A DNA stretch of 64,000 bases from Nitrosopumilus sp. (GCF_025698945.1 NZ_JAILWM010000001.1:744001-808000); one strand, 5' to 3'; shown: positions 17,575 through 26,027, counted from the stretch's first letter. The notes: generated by a model not told the origin, from the letters alone. Made by a program: numbers and translations.

Positions 17575-17868
17575 ATGTTAGGCTTATCGTCTTTCAAAAA
17601 CTTGATGGAAAAAGAATCAAAGAAGAGTCACAGCAATTCAAATCTTAAGGATAGTTTAGATAAAGAAGACATATCCAGAGAGATTTTTTATGCCTGTGGT
17701 ATTTGTGAAGGACCATTAGTTCCAGTGTCTAGCTGCACATTTTGTAAGAGAACATCATTGAGGAGATGTAATAGGTGTAATAGAATTAAAGATATGAAAG
17801 TTCATGAATCGTGTAAGATTTTAGTGAATTTTGGATGGGCTATTGCAAAAAAGCATCTTCAGGAGTAA
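17575..17868 (+). CDS. Zinc-ribbon protein, unknown function
   Basis: A 97-residue protein with a Lys/Ser-rich N-terminal tail of about 35 residues. A cysteine-rich core follows: CGICEGPLVPVSSCTFCKRTS, then RCNRCNRIKDMKVHESC, matching two C-x2-C pairs plus further C/H ligands. The fold is probably a double zinc ribbon or treble clef. The stretch between cysteines is basic, as in nucleic-acid binders. It is divergent from the histidine kinase and shares with it the GTGGYATGCC-type motif. No specific family was recognised. Confidence 0.65.
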   Translation: MLGLSSFKNLMEKESKKSHSNSNLKDSLDKEDISREIFYACGICEGPLVPVSSCTFCKRTSLRRCNRCNRIKDMKVHESCKILVNFGWAIAKKHLQE

Positions 17869-17953
17869 TTTGGATTTATCTAAGATAATTTTCAATAATG
17901 TTGTTTTATACACACCATAAAATCAATTAGTTAATACTAAAATTACCATAAAA

Positions 17954-18358
17954 ATGTCAATAATCATGCCAATACTCTCAGCAGAAGATCTCAAAAAACT
18001 TGATGAACAATGTCAAAAACTCTCAGAAGAAGAGAAAGTAAGACATGTAGGAGTAATTAATGAACTAGGACATTTAATTGCAGGAGGATTTAGAAAAGGA
18101 GTCACCCCAATATTATCAAAAGACAGAATTAAAATGGTATACATGCAAATGCAATTAGATTTTAACATGAGACAAGAATTAGATGACGTTCTTGGAACTA
18201 TTGATTATATTGCATCACGAAGAACAAAGCAACTTATTATCAGTGTACCTGTTGGAGAAAACTTGGTTTTAATAACTGCAGAGCCAGATGCAGATGATAA
18301 AAAAATCATCAAAAAAGCTGAAGAATTATTTGACGGTATAACAATATCAACAATTTAG
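17954..18358 (+). CDS. Conserved-looking thaumarchaeal cytoplasmic protein
   Basis: A 134-residue protein without signal peptide or cysteine-rich motifs beyond one Cys (DEQCQKL). The pattern is helix (residues 8-32), strand (HVGVINELGHLIAG), long helix, then two strands (KQLIISVPVGENLVLITAEP) and a final helix. It looks like a roadblock/profilin-like alpha/beta fold of the type frequent in thaumarchaeotes (I think of the DUF6659 group, but I cannot check). Its promoter region is AT-rich. The role is unknown; roadblock-like proteins often pair with small GTPases. Confidence 0.6.
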   Translation: MSIIMPILSAEDLKKLDEQCQKLSEEEKVRHVGVINELGHLIAGGFRKGVTPILSKDRIKMVYMQMQLDFNMRQELDDVLGTIDYIASRRTKQLIISVPVGENLVLITAEPDADDKKIIKKAEELFDGITISTI

Positions 18359-18474
18359 AAAATAAAACAAGTAGAAAATGAATTTTCAAATAATTACTAT
18401 CAATAATAAGAGAATAAGGTAAATAGGTTTTCAAATTATCTAGCCTGAAAAATAATTAGAAAATTTTGAAAAAG

Positions 18475-18657
18475 TTATGAATGAACCTGTTGTGTTTTTT
18501 TAGTACTCCAGATTTGCTCATTTATTCCATGACATTTGCAATCAGAGGATTTTTCTTTACAATTTTTTTGGTGCAGTGGTTTATCACATTTGTTACAATC
18601 AGGATCACGCCAGCTACATTGATTTCCACAGTTAGAACATCGCATTTTTATAATCAC
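18475..18657 (-). CDS. Small zinc-binding protein, third gene of a micro-operon
   Basis: A cysteine-rich protein of 60 residues from GTG 18657 or 56 from ATG 18645. Metal ligands CSNCGNQC, DCNKCDKPLHQKNC and CKCHG suit two zinc sites. The GTG overlaps the stop of the preceding 39-residue gene (GTGA); the internal ATG would leave a gap of 8 bases. It is the last of three tiny overlapping genes read from 18931. The function is unknown. Confidence 0.6.
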   Translation of the reverse strand: MIIKMRCSNCGNQCSWRDPDCNKCDKPLHQKNCKEKSSDCKCHGINEQIWSTKKTQQVHS

Positions 18658-18773
18658 TTGTGTTTTGTTACTTTTTTGAGATATTCTCTACGTCTCAAAG
18701 ATTTCTCTTGAAATGGTGCAGAATCATCTCCAAAAAGTCTGGCTAATGAATCTTCAACATTGTCATTCGTCAT
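18654..18773 (-). CDS. 39-residue protein, second gene of a micro-operon
   Basis: ATG 18773 opens 39 codons (starts MTNDNVEDSLARLFGDD, ends YLKKVTKHK). The start overlaps the stop of the upstream gene as ATGA, and its own stop overlaps the next start as GTGA. The N-terminus is acidic and the C-terminus strongly basic. The chain of exact overlaps is strong evidence that this very short frame is translated. No family was recognised. Confidence 0.6.
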   Translation of the reverse strand: MTNDNVEDSLARLFGDDSAPFQEKSLRRREYLKKVTKHK

Positions 18774-18931
18774 TTGAGTGACACCTCTTGAAAAATCCAA
18801 CTAAGGCCAAGGGCAGTGTAGGAGGGTTGAGTCTTAAAAGAAAAAACATGTTCTTCTTTTACTGGTAATTTTTCAACCAAAATTTTTGTGGCCTTAGTAT
18901 ATCCAGTGAGAATGCTTTGATTTTCTTGCAT
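18770..18931 (-). CDS. 53-residue protein, first gene of a micro-operon
   Basis: ATG 18931 opens 53 codons (starts MQENQSILTGYTKATKI, ends WIFQEVSLK). It is joined by a 4-base ATGA overlap to the 39-residue gene. It appears as a small alpha/beta peptide with a Trp-Ile-Phe hydrophobic end. The GTGGTATGCC motif lies 48 bases before its start, in the same orientation as before other zinc-ribbon genes. The first two genes of this operon code for no zinc motif, so they may be partners of the third. No family was recognised. Confidence 0.6.
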   Translation of the reverse strand: MQENQSILTGYTKATKILVEKLPVKEEHVFSFKTQPSYTALGLSWIFQEVSLK

Positions 18932-18978
18932 TTGAAATATGTATCAATTATCTGATATTTGAAAATAGATTAAGATTT

Positions 18979-18990
18979 GTGGTATGCCAT
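18979..18990. promoter_or_regulatory. GTGGYATGCC-family motif upstream of the micro-operon
   Basis: GTGGTATGCC at 18979-18988 (GGCATACCAC read towards the operon) lies 48 bases before the ATG at 18931 and upstream of AT-rich promoter-like sequence. Spacing and orientation match the copy before the gene at 17575. Confidence 0.4.
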
Positions 18991-19016
18991 ATTCAAATAA
19001 AATTTAACATGAAATT

Positions 19017-20804
19017 TTATTCATGAGGAGATTCTTCATCTTCTTTCATTAGACTATCCATTATATGACCATGAGATAATTTTTGAAAAACAAATACTGA
19101 ATCTGCGATCAATATGATTGCAAATGCAAGCCCAATTCCAGATATGATAAATGGTAAAAATGGGATAAATTCAATATCGCCAATATAGGGCTGAATGATT
19201 GCAATAAGTATCAAAATAAACCCAACAAAGAAAATATTTCGAAGTAATCGGTGTAATGGTTTCTCCTCTATTATTTTGGTATCAGCAGGGATAAGTTTGG
19301 TGGATAAAACATCAGAAATGTTTGTTACAAGTTTTTCAATTTTACCAAGCATTGCAACAACAGGATAAATGATCAACAGCATGCTAATTATTGTTAACAG
19401 TATTTCGGGATCTATTGCTAAAGGAATACCAATTTCATTTATCATCATAATCATATCATCATTAAAGTAATCAATTACTGCTAATATTGCAATAACAATA
19501 GTCAAATTTACAAAAAATTTTGGCCCATGAGCCTTGAGCATTTTTGTAAATTGGTTGTTATCATCAGGAGTATTCATTAAATTATAAAAAAATCTTCCAA
19601 CAACATGAATTGGATTCAAAATTCTCATAGGTATTGCACTTGATTTATCTGCTAATGTTGGAAAAATTCGAAGTAGTAGTGGCATACAAAACATTGTTAC
19701 CAGTGTTACAAGCATAGTTACTGGATATAGTGAATCTCTAACAGCACCACTATCTACAGCCTGTTTTGCCATGATAAATGAGAATTCTCCCCTTGGAACC
19801 ATCACAGATCCAATTGTAGAGGCACCTGTTACATCATGTCCTCCAATTGATGCTCCAAAGAAATTACCTACAAATTTTCCAACTACTGCCAAAATAGCGA
19901 TTGGTATTGAAATCAGCACAACTGCAGGAATTGAATTAATATTTACCAACATCCCAATTGATACAAAAAAGATAACACCAAAGAAATCTCTCAGAGGAAG
20001 AACTTTCTTTGTGATACTCTCAGAATGCTTTGATGATGCAATAATCATCCCCATGATAAATGCGCCAATTGCAGAACTCTGCCCCAAAAAATGAGCTAAT
20101 ACTGCCAAACCAAATCCTAAAGCAAGTGCAGTGATAAAGGGTCCTTCTGGAATGTTCAATCCATGAATTTTTTCTAATAGTTTAGGAATTAGTTTAATTC
20201 CCAATCCTAATGCGATGACAAAAAATGTAAGGCTTTGTAAAATCAAAATCCCGACTCCAGTAAAATCAAGCTCTGCACCAGCTGATGCATTTCCTAAAAT
20301 TACTAAAAGTAAAACAGCAGCTAGATCCTCAACAATTAAAATTGTAATTACAGTATTGAATTCCTTGGTTTTAACTAATTTCAGATCTCTCATGATTCTC
20401 AGAGAAATAGCTGTGCTACTAATTGACAAAATTCCAGCCAGGTAAAGAGACTCTAAATGAGTCCATCCAAAGGAATAAGCCCCAACATATGCTAAGAAGA
20501 ACATTATTGACAGTTCGGACATTCCCACAATGATTGCCTTTATTCCAGCTTTTCGTAACTTTTGAAGACTAAATTCCAAACCAACCACAAAAAGTAAAAT
20601 GATAATTCCAAGCTCTGCTAAAAGATTAATCAGCTCAACGTCATCAACTATTCCTAATCCATACGGACCAGCAATCATTCCAATTAAAATAAATCCAATA
20701 ATTGTTGGAAACTTTATCTTTTTCATAATACCTGCTCCTATCATGCCTCCGCCTAACAACAAGGCAAGCAAAGCAAGAAATTCAGTTACTTCTACACCAG
20801 ACAA
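19017..20804 (-). CDS. Cation/proton antiporter, CPA2 family
   Basis: A 595-residue membrane protein. The first about 390 residues form the 12-13 helix core of CPA2 (Kef/NhaS-type) Na+ or K+/H+ antiporters. Landmarks are GLEFSLQKLRKAG, SSTAISLRIM, the paired acidic VEDLAAVLLLVILG on the unwound-helix segment, and the GEFSFIMAKQAV helix. A C-terminal region with three or four more helices and a short acidic tail follows; no TrkA-N domain is present. The enzyme should control pH and cation balance. TTG at 20804 is taken as the start. It is divergent from the oligopeptidase gene. Confidence 0.88.
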   Translation of the reverse strand: MSGVEVTEFLALLALLLGGGMIGAGIMKKIKFPTIIGFILIGMIAGPYGLGIVDDVELINLLAELGIIILLFVVGLEFSLQKLRKAGIKAIIVGMSELSIMFFLAYVGAYSFGWTHLESLYLAGILSISSTAISLRIMRDLKLVKTKEFNTVITILIVEDLAAVLLLVILGNASAGAELDFTGVGILILQSLTFFVIALGLGIKLIPKLLEKIHGLNIPEGPFITALALGFGLAVLAHFLGQSSAIGAFIMGMIIASSKHSESITKKVLPLRDFFGVIFFVSIGMLVNINSIPAVVLISIPIAILAVVGKFVGNFFGASIGGHDVTGASTIGSVMVPRGEFSFIMAKQAVDSGAVRDSLYPVTMLVTLVTMFCMPLLLRIFPTLADKSSAIPMRILNPIHVVGRFFYNLMNTPDDNNQFTKMLKAHGPKFFVNLTIVIAILAVIDYFNDDMIMMINEIGIPLAIDPEILLTIISMLLIIYPVVAMLGKIEKLVTNISDVLSTKLIPADTKIIEEKPLHRLLRNIFFVGFILILIAIIQPYIGDIEFIPFLPFIISGIGLAFAIILIADSVFVFQKLSHGHIMDSLMKEDEESPHE

Positions 20805-20933
20805 TAATTCACTCCGTTATTTTTGAGAAATACTAGCATAAAATGATTCCAGAATCAAAAATGTCATGGTTCAAATTTAATTCAATAAAGTTGAAGGATT
20901 GATTTTTTAATAGTTAGAGAATCATGAAATTCG

Positions 20934-22706
20934 ATGTCCGAATACAAATTAGGAATGTGGGATTTGTCTGAATTAGCAAAGAATCCAAAAAGTCCTGCTT
21001 TTCAAAAACAAATTCAAGAATTAGAAAAAAAAGCAAAAGAATTTGAAAAAATAAAATCAAAATTGAACCCAAAAATGTCTTCTAAGAAGTTTTTGAATAT
21101 TTTACATCATGTTGAAGAGATTTCAGAGAAGATGAGTAAAATTGGAGGTTATGCATCATTGTCATATTCTTCAGACACTCAATCAGATGAAGCAACATCC
21201 CTGATGACAAGGATGTCAAAATTAGGATCAGATATTTCAAACAAAATTTTGTTCTTTGATTTATGGTGGAAGATTCAAGTAGACGAAAAAAATGCCAAAC
21301 GACTCATGAATGACGCAGGTGAGCTAAAAGAGTATCTAGCTCATAAGAGATTATTTGCAAAATATGCATTAAGTGAGCCAGAAGAGCGAATTATCAATAC
21401 TTTAGATGTCACAGGAATTTCTGCACTTGTAAAACTGTATGATAAAATTACAAACGCCTATGAGTACAAAATGAAATTAGGCAACAAAACTAAAAAAATG
21501 ACAAGAGAAGAACTCACAAATTATGTAAGAAGTACCAATCCAAAGATTCGGGAGACAGCTTACAAAACTATTCTTTCAAAATATGCTGAAAACAAAGGAG
21601 TGATAGGAGAGATTTATCAAAATATAGTTCTTAATTGGAAAGATGAAGGTATTGAAATTAGAGGATACAAGACACCCATATCAATGAGAAATATTGGAAA
21701 TGATGTTGATGATAAAACAATAGAATCACTTCTTTTGGTATGTAAAAGTAATTCATCGGTTTTTCAAAAGTTTTTTGTCCAAAAAGCAAAGATGTTAAAA
21801 ATGAAAAAGCTAAGAAGATATGATCTTTATGCACCAGCTACTGCAAAAATTAAGGAGAAAAATTACTCATATAATAAATCTGTAAATCTCGTGTTTGAAT
21901 CGTTAGGTAAATTCAGCAACACACTAGAAGAATTTGCAAGGAAAGTTTTTAATGAAAATCATATTGATTCGTCAATTCGACCAGGAAAAAGAGATGGAGC
22001 ATTTTGCAGTACACTTACTCCAAAAATTACCCCATATGTTTTAGTAAATTTTACCGGAAAATCAAGAGATGTTTTTACTTTGGCTCATGAGATTGGACAT
22101 GCAGTACATAGTCAAGCAGCACAAGATAGATCAATACTTGTTCAAGATGCACCATTACCTTTGGCTGAGACAGCCTCTACATTTTCAGAATTACTATTAT
22201 ACGATAATATTTCTGACAAAATTTCTGATGATGAAAAAAAGATCATGTTATCTGAGAAGATAGATGATTTGTATGCAACAATTCTAAGACAATCATTTTT
22301 TACAATTTTTGAAATTGATGCACATAAACAGATTGGCAAAGGAACAACAGTAGATGAGATTTCAAAAACATATCTTCAAAACTTGAAAGAACAATTTGGA
22401 AATTCAATTAATTTATCAGATGATTTTTCAATTGAATGGAGTTGTATTCCACATTTCTATCATACGCCATTTTATTGCTATGCATACTCTTTTGGGAATT
22501 TGCTTGCATTATCACTTTTTCAAAGATATAAAAAAGAAGGCAAAGACTTTGTCCCATCATACATCAACATTCTTGCTGCTGGCGGCTCAAAAAAGCCTGA
22601 AAAATTACTCTCAGAGTATGGATTTGATATTAGATCCCCCAAATTCTGGAAAGAGGGTTTTGATTATATAGATACACAGGTTAAAGCACTATCCAAATTG
22701 AATTGA
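20934..22706 (+). CDS. pepF: M3-family oligoendopeptidase (PepF-like)
   Basis: A 590-residue cytoplasmic zinc metallopeptidase that degrades short peptides. The zinc motif HEIGH lies at residues 385-389 inside FTLAHEIGHAVHS; the third ligand Glu follows in LAETASTFSE, and the C-terminal FYHTPFYCYAYSFG is the substrate-binding Tyr/His segment of the family. The N-terminal half is the helical lid of M3 proteins. Length is typical of PepF. The start ATG follows an AT-rich promoter shared with the divergent antiporter. Sure of family; substrate range is general knowledge. Confidence 0.95.
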   Translation: MSEYKLGMWDLSELAKNPKSPAFQKQIQELEKKAKEFEKIKSKLNPKMSSKKFLNILHHVEEISEKMSKIGGYASLSYSSDTQSDEATSLMTRMSKLGSDISNKILFFDLWWKIQVDEKNAKRLMNDAGELKEYLAHKRLFAKYALSEPEERIINTLDVTGISALVKLYDKITNAYEYKMKLGNKTKKMTREELTNYVRSTNPKIRETAYKTILSKYAENKGVIGEIYQNIVLNWKDEGIEIRGYKTPISMRNIGNDVDDKTIESLLLVCKSNSSVFQKFFVQKAKMLKMKKLRRYDLYAPATAKIKEKNYSYNKSVNLVFESLGKFSNTLEEFARKVFNENHIDSSIRPGKRDGAFCSTLTPKITPYVLVNFTGKSRDVFTLAHEIGHAVHSQAAQDRSILVQDAPLPLAETASTFSELLLYDNISDKISDDEKKIMLSEKIDDLYATILRQSFFTIFEIDAHKQIGKGTTVDEISKTYLQNLKEQFGNSINLSDDFSIEWSCIPHFYHTPFYCYAYSFGNLLALSLFQRYKKEGKDFVPSYINILAAGGSKKPEKLLSEYGFDIRSPKFWKEGFDYIDTQVKALSKLN

Positions 22707-22719
22707 ATTTTGAATAAAT

Positions 22720-22800
22720 GGGGCTGACAGTCCAACGCAAGGACTGCCAGCTTGTTCCCCGAACGGTTTGAATTCGATGTCATTTTAAAACCAACGATAT
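22720..22800. ncRNA. GC-rich stem-loop between convergent genes, candidate structured RNA
   Basis: In a genome near one-third GC, this gap holds a GC-rich stretch. The outer arms GGGG and CCCC enclose CTG-A-CAGTCC, a six-base loop, and AGGACTG-C-CAG, a near-perfect stem of nine or more pairs. It lies between the converging ends of pepF and the membrane-protein gene at 22821. No poly-T tract follows, so a simple terminator is less likely. It may be a small RNA or a 3'-end structure; strand and ends are unknown. Confidence 0.35.
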
Positions 22801-22820
22801 TCAGATTTAAACCTTTGAAA

Positions 22821-23387
22821 TTATTCTAATTTTTTAGGTTTTATCTTTCTAATAGTGCCTGCCAATATTCCAATTGTGATACCTAACTGATATAGAAAAT
22901 ACAAGAGAACCTCAAATGTACTAGGAGTAAGATCAGTAAATCTACTCAAAGCAGTAAGTATGAGTAAAAGAATACTAAAGAAGAAGATGAATCCTTTTGA
23001 TACTCCATGAAGATGTGTAAATTTTAGAAGTACAAATGTCATAACAGTAATAGAAATAGCAAGTACAGTCAGAAATCCAGTATTCATTCCAAAAATTAGA
23101 AATAAGACAGATGCAATCTCAGACGGATTTGCAGCAGATAAATTGGATAGTTCAATTTTTTCAGGAGATGCAAAACGTGGAACACTAAGAATTGCATTGA
23201 TTAAAAATAAAACAAACAAAGTAATAGAAACCGTTTTTAGATGATTTTGAAGACGTGGAAATCGTAAAAGAATTGCCCGACCTAAAATAATTCCTTGAAA
23301 TAAACCAATTCCAAAAGTTCCCAAGACAGATATTATCGAAAAAATAGGATCTTGAAAGATATCAACAAGAAAAGGGATTAAGGCCAT
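22821..23387 (-). CDS. Membrane protein of a thaumarchaeal family, paralogue 1
   Basis: A 188-residue protein with about six predicted membrane helices and a basic C-terminal tail (RKIKPKKLE). Motifs GMNTGFL near residue 100 and FLYQLGITIG near the end recur in the longer protein at 36995-37705 (GMNTGFL, YTFYQAGIVGG), so the two are paralogous. No transporter or enzyme signature is visible. The function is unknown. Confidence 0.7.
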   Translation of the reverse strand: MALIPFLVDIFQDPIFSIISVLGTFGIGLFQGIILGRAILLRFPRLQNHLKTVSITLFVLFLINAILSVPRFASPEKIELSNLSAANPSEIASVLFLIFGMNTGFLTVLAISITVMTFVLLKFTHLHGVSKGFIFFFSILLLILTALSRFTDLTPSTFEVLLYFLYQLGITIGILAGTIRKIKPKKLE

Positions 23388-23489
23388 TTCAATTATTTAA
23401 TTATAAAAATGAGAATATTAGTTAGTCGATGCATTGATTAAAAAATCACAAAAGGATGAAATAAGAGTAAATTTAATAATTTCATCTAA

Positions 23490-24656
23490 ATGGGTCTAGC
23501 TATGCAAAAAAGTCTATTTGTTATCGGGATGATTGTTTTTGCAAGTATTTCAATTAATTTCGCTTTCTCTCAAGAAATTGGACTATCCACATTTCAAGAA
23601 ACAGCACAATTTTTTGTAGACAAGAGCATCTCTAAAAACGTAACAGCATCAATTACATTGCAAACAACAAGTATTCAGGAGATGAAAATCCCATCAGAGT
23701 TAGAACAAAAAATTAGGGAAAGCGGGAATATTTCAGCAGTGACACTAACCAATCAAAATCAGTGTATTTTAGGCGTGGATAATCAATCATGTATTTTGAT
23801 AAATGTTAAAAGAAATCCAGAAGATAAAAATTTCTTACAAATACAAAATACAACACTGAGAGTAGCAAATCAGTTTATTGATGATATTAACCAAGTATTT
23901 GATACAAATGCCAAATTACATTCTACATTTATTCATAGTAATGATGAGACAAGCATGGCATTAGAAACATCAGGCATTATTTCTGGAAAGGGTACAGTTT
24001 CAGCAGTATACACTATGCCTATGGAAGATACATCTTCAATGTATGAAAAAATATCAGCACTTCTGATTCCAAAAGAGATCAGAGAAGACGGTGGGTTTTA
24101 TGATGTTGCAAGAAATCTCTCAATTAATGAAAATGCAAAAATGACATTTTCCATTATCCCTTCAGAGACCAAATCATTAATGCAATTAAGATTAACTGCA
24201 ATATACCCAAACACAGCCCCATCCATAACTGAGATTAACCCATTGAAATTTCTAAAAACAGACGAATTAAAGAGATCAAAATATTTTTCATCTGGAAATT
24301 ATCCCCTAAATTCAATAATTCAAGTGGTGATTTTATCACCTGAAGATACAAAGGTTTCAGATGTTAAAGGGAATATTTTACCAACGCAGATGATTGGAAA
24401 TGAAATGATTCCTACAGATATTACAAAAGCAGGTTGGGTTTTTGATCCAATGGAAGGACAAAGAATTCAAGGAAAATATATTTTCGGAGATAAATCATCA
24501 GTGAGGAGTGAAGAGTTAGTTTTTTCATTGGGTGGAGAACATCTTAAAGTTGATAATACAAAAATAGAATTTGATGAATCAATCGCAGTTGTTACAATAA
24601 TTACAATAGTTGCAATTGCTGCTGCCTTGTTTTATCTTAAAGGGTATAGAAAATAA
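23490..24656 (+). CDS. Exported membrane-anchored protein, unknown function
   Basis: A 388-residue protein with signal peptide (core LFVIGMIVFASISINFAF, cleavage near SQE) and a C-terminal membrane helix (IAVVTIITIVAIAAALFYL) followed by a short basic tail. This places the 330-residue body outside the membrane. The body is beta-rich with an isolated Cys pair (QCILGVDNQSC). The ATG at 23502 (MQKSLF) is an alternative start that fits the TATA-like TTTAATAA at about 23470 better. It ends directly against the convergent arginine decarboxylase gene. No family was recognised. Confidence 0.7.
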   Translation: MGLAMQKSLFVIGMIVFASISINFAFSQEIGLSTFQETAQFFVDKSISKNVTASITLQTTSIQEMKIPSELEQKIRESGNISAVTLTNQNQCILGVDNQSCILINVKRNPEDKNFLQIQNTTLRVANQFIDDINQVFDTNAKLHSTFIHSNDETSMALETSGIISGKGTVSAVYTMPMEDTSSMYEKISALLIPKEIREDGGFYDVARNLSINENAKMTFSIIPSETKSLMQLRLTAIYPNTAPSITEINPLKFLKTDELKRSKYFSSGNYPLNSIIQVVILSPEDTKVSDVKGNILPTQMIGNEMIPTDITKAGWVFDPMEGQRIQGKYIFGDKSSVRSEELVFSLGGEHLKVDNTKIEFDESIAVVTIITIVAIAAALFYLKGYRK

Positions 24657-25208
24657 TCAAAGCAAAAGGACTGCAGCTGCAAAAACAGTTGTCCATTTCC
24701 CATCCTTATCTCCTTTAGCTGATTGTGTGATGTTATGTGTGTTATAGATTTGTCCAGAGATTGACCACTGTTGTCTTTTCTCATCCCAGTTTTTATCAAC
24801 ATCAAATGGAATACCTAAAGAAGAGGCCAACATCTGTGCAGCAATATCTTCAGCATATTCACCAGCTTGAGTTTCATTTTGACCAAAGGACTCGTATTCT
24901 GAGAGGTATCCATATCGAGCCTTATCTTTTGGTCGTGCAAGTCCAACAGATGCAGCACATACACGATAAGGTTCATTTGTTTGATTCTTAGAGTAGATTG
25001 TAAACAGAATTTGCCCAGGTTTTATTTTGGTTAATCCCTCTTTTCTTGAAATCAGTTTTGCATTAGGAGGAAAAATACTAGAAATCAAAACAAGATTAGT
25101 ACCTGCAATTCCTGCATCTCTTAGAGCATATTCAAAACTTGTTAATCTATCTTCATGAACACCCTTGCCCTTTGTAAGAAAGAGATTTTTTGCAACTAAA
25201 TCGAGCAT
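24657..25208 (-). CDS. pdaD: Pyruvoyl-dependent arginine decarboxylase
   Basis: A 183-residue proenzyme that converts arginine to agmatine. It self-cleaves at the Ser43-Ser44 bond in VLISSIFPPN, turning Ser44 into the pyruvoyl cofactor. The family landmarks KGKGVHEDRLTSFEYAL, the GQILFTIYSKN strand and the AASVGLARP segment are present, and length matches archaeal PvlArgDC. Agmatine feeds polyamine synthesis and, in archaea, agmatidine modification of tRNA-Ile. Starts at ATG 25208 and is convergent with the gene before it. Confidence 0.92.
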   Translation of the reverse strand: MLDLVAKNLFLTKGKGVHEDRLTSFEYALRDAGIAGTNLVLISSIFPPNAKLISRKEGLTKIKPGQILFTIYSKNQTNEPYRVCAASVGLARPKDKARYGYLSEYESFGQNETQAGEYAEDIAAQMLASSLGIPFDVDKNWDEKRQQWSISGQIYNTHNITQSAKGDKDGKWTTVFAAAVLLL

Positions 25209-25262
25209 TTCTGAATTGATGAATTATAGTTATTATTTATAGTTTAATTTACAAACAGATTC

Positions 25263-25718
25263 TCACATTTGTTTTAAAAAATCGGCAATTTGTTTACCAT
25301 GTTTTTCAACATCAATATCACGAAAAATTTTTCTAACAATTCCTTTTTTATCAATAATGAATGTAGAACGTTTGGGCAATCCAACAATATTCAAGCCCGC
25401 ATACTGTTTACATGTATCTTTGGATGTATCACTTAGATGAAGATATGGAATGTTATAGTCAGTTACAAATTTTGCTTGATCTTCAATGGTATCAATAGAT
25501 ATTGCAAAGAGTTCAGTTTCAGTTGAGACAATATCGCCATATGAAGAAATTACACTTTCTGCCATTTTGAAAACTTTTTTTGAAGGACATCCAAAGAGAT
25601 GATTTTTAGGATAAAAACAAAGAACCACGTTTTTTTTATCTCTAAAAGAATCCAAAGTTATAGAATCACCATTATTTGCAACTAATGTGAAATTTGGTGC
25701 CAATTGGCCTTCTTGCAT
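25263..25718 (-). CDS. Peroxiredoxin, Bcp/PrxQ-like
   Basis: A 151-residue thiol peroxidase that reduces hydrogen or alkyl peroxides. The thioredoxin fold begins at GQLAPNFTL; the peroxidatic Cys is Cys44 in FGCPSKK. The usual family segment is TPGCT; here the Pro-Gly and Thr around the Cys are replaced (LFGCPS), and a further Cys34 sits in VVLCFYP. A late Cys (KDTCKQYAGL) may act as resolving Cys. The altered active-site loop is unusual but the overall match is strong. Not in an obvious operon. Confidence 0.85.
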   Translation of the reverse strand: MQEGQLAPNFTLVANNGDSITLDSFRDKKNVVLCFYPKNHLFGCPSKKVFKMAESVISSYGDIVSTETELFAISIDTIEDQAKFVTDYNIPYLHLSDTSKDTCKQYAGLNIVGLPKRSTFIIDKKGIVRKIFRDIDVEKHGKQIADFLKQM

Positions 25719-25787
25719 AACCGTAATTATTTACAGAGTATATAACAACTAACTATCAATTTTTCCAAGTATTTTTAAACAAACATA

Positions 25788-26027
25788 CTAGTCGGTTTTT
25801 CTTTTTTTCTTTCTTTTATCAGGGGACTTTTGAGTCTGAGTCAACAGGATAAATGAAAAGAATGCACCTAATCCAAAATTAATCACACCCATAAAAGTAA
25901 TTATCATAGTCATTGATGGAGGAGCAATTACCAAACCAATAATCATCCCCATTATCCCGGTTGCAAAAAACATCATCATTAGAACCTTAACTCTTGTTGG
26001 TTCAATGTATCTCATAACAGGTATCAA
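25788..26027 (-). CDS. Small two-helix membrane protein
   Basis: A 79-residue protein with two predicted membrane helices (about residues 15-35 and 42-64) and a strongly basic tail (KSPDKRKKKRKTD) that should lie inside the cell. A start at the fifth codon (MRYIEP) is possible. No motif was recognised. It is a separate unit between the peroxiredoxin gene and tRNA-Thr. Confidence 0.55.
   Translation of the reverse strand: MIPVMRYIEPTRVKVLMMMFFATGIMGMIIGLVIAPPSMTMIITFMGVINFGLGAFFSFILLTQTQKSPDKRKKKRKTD

Noticed and set aside
22720-22800. tRNA-like remnant suggested by GGTTTGAATTC after the hairpin
   Set aside because: No acceptor stem or D arm can be drawn around it, so it is not a tRNA.
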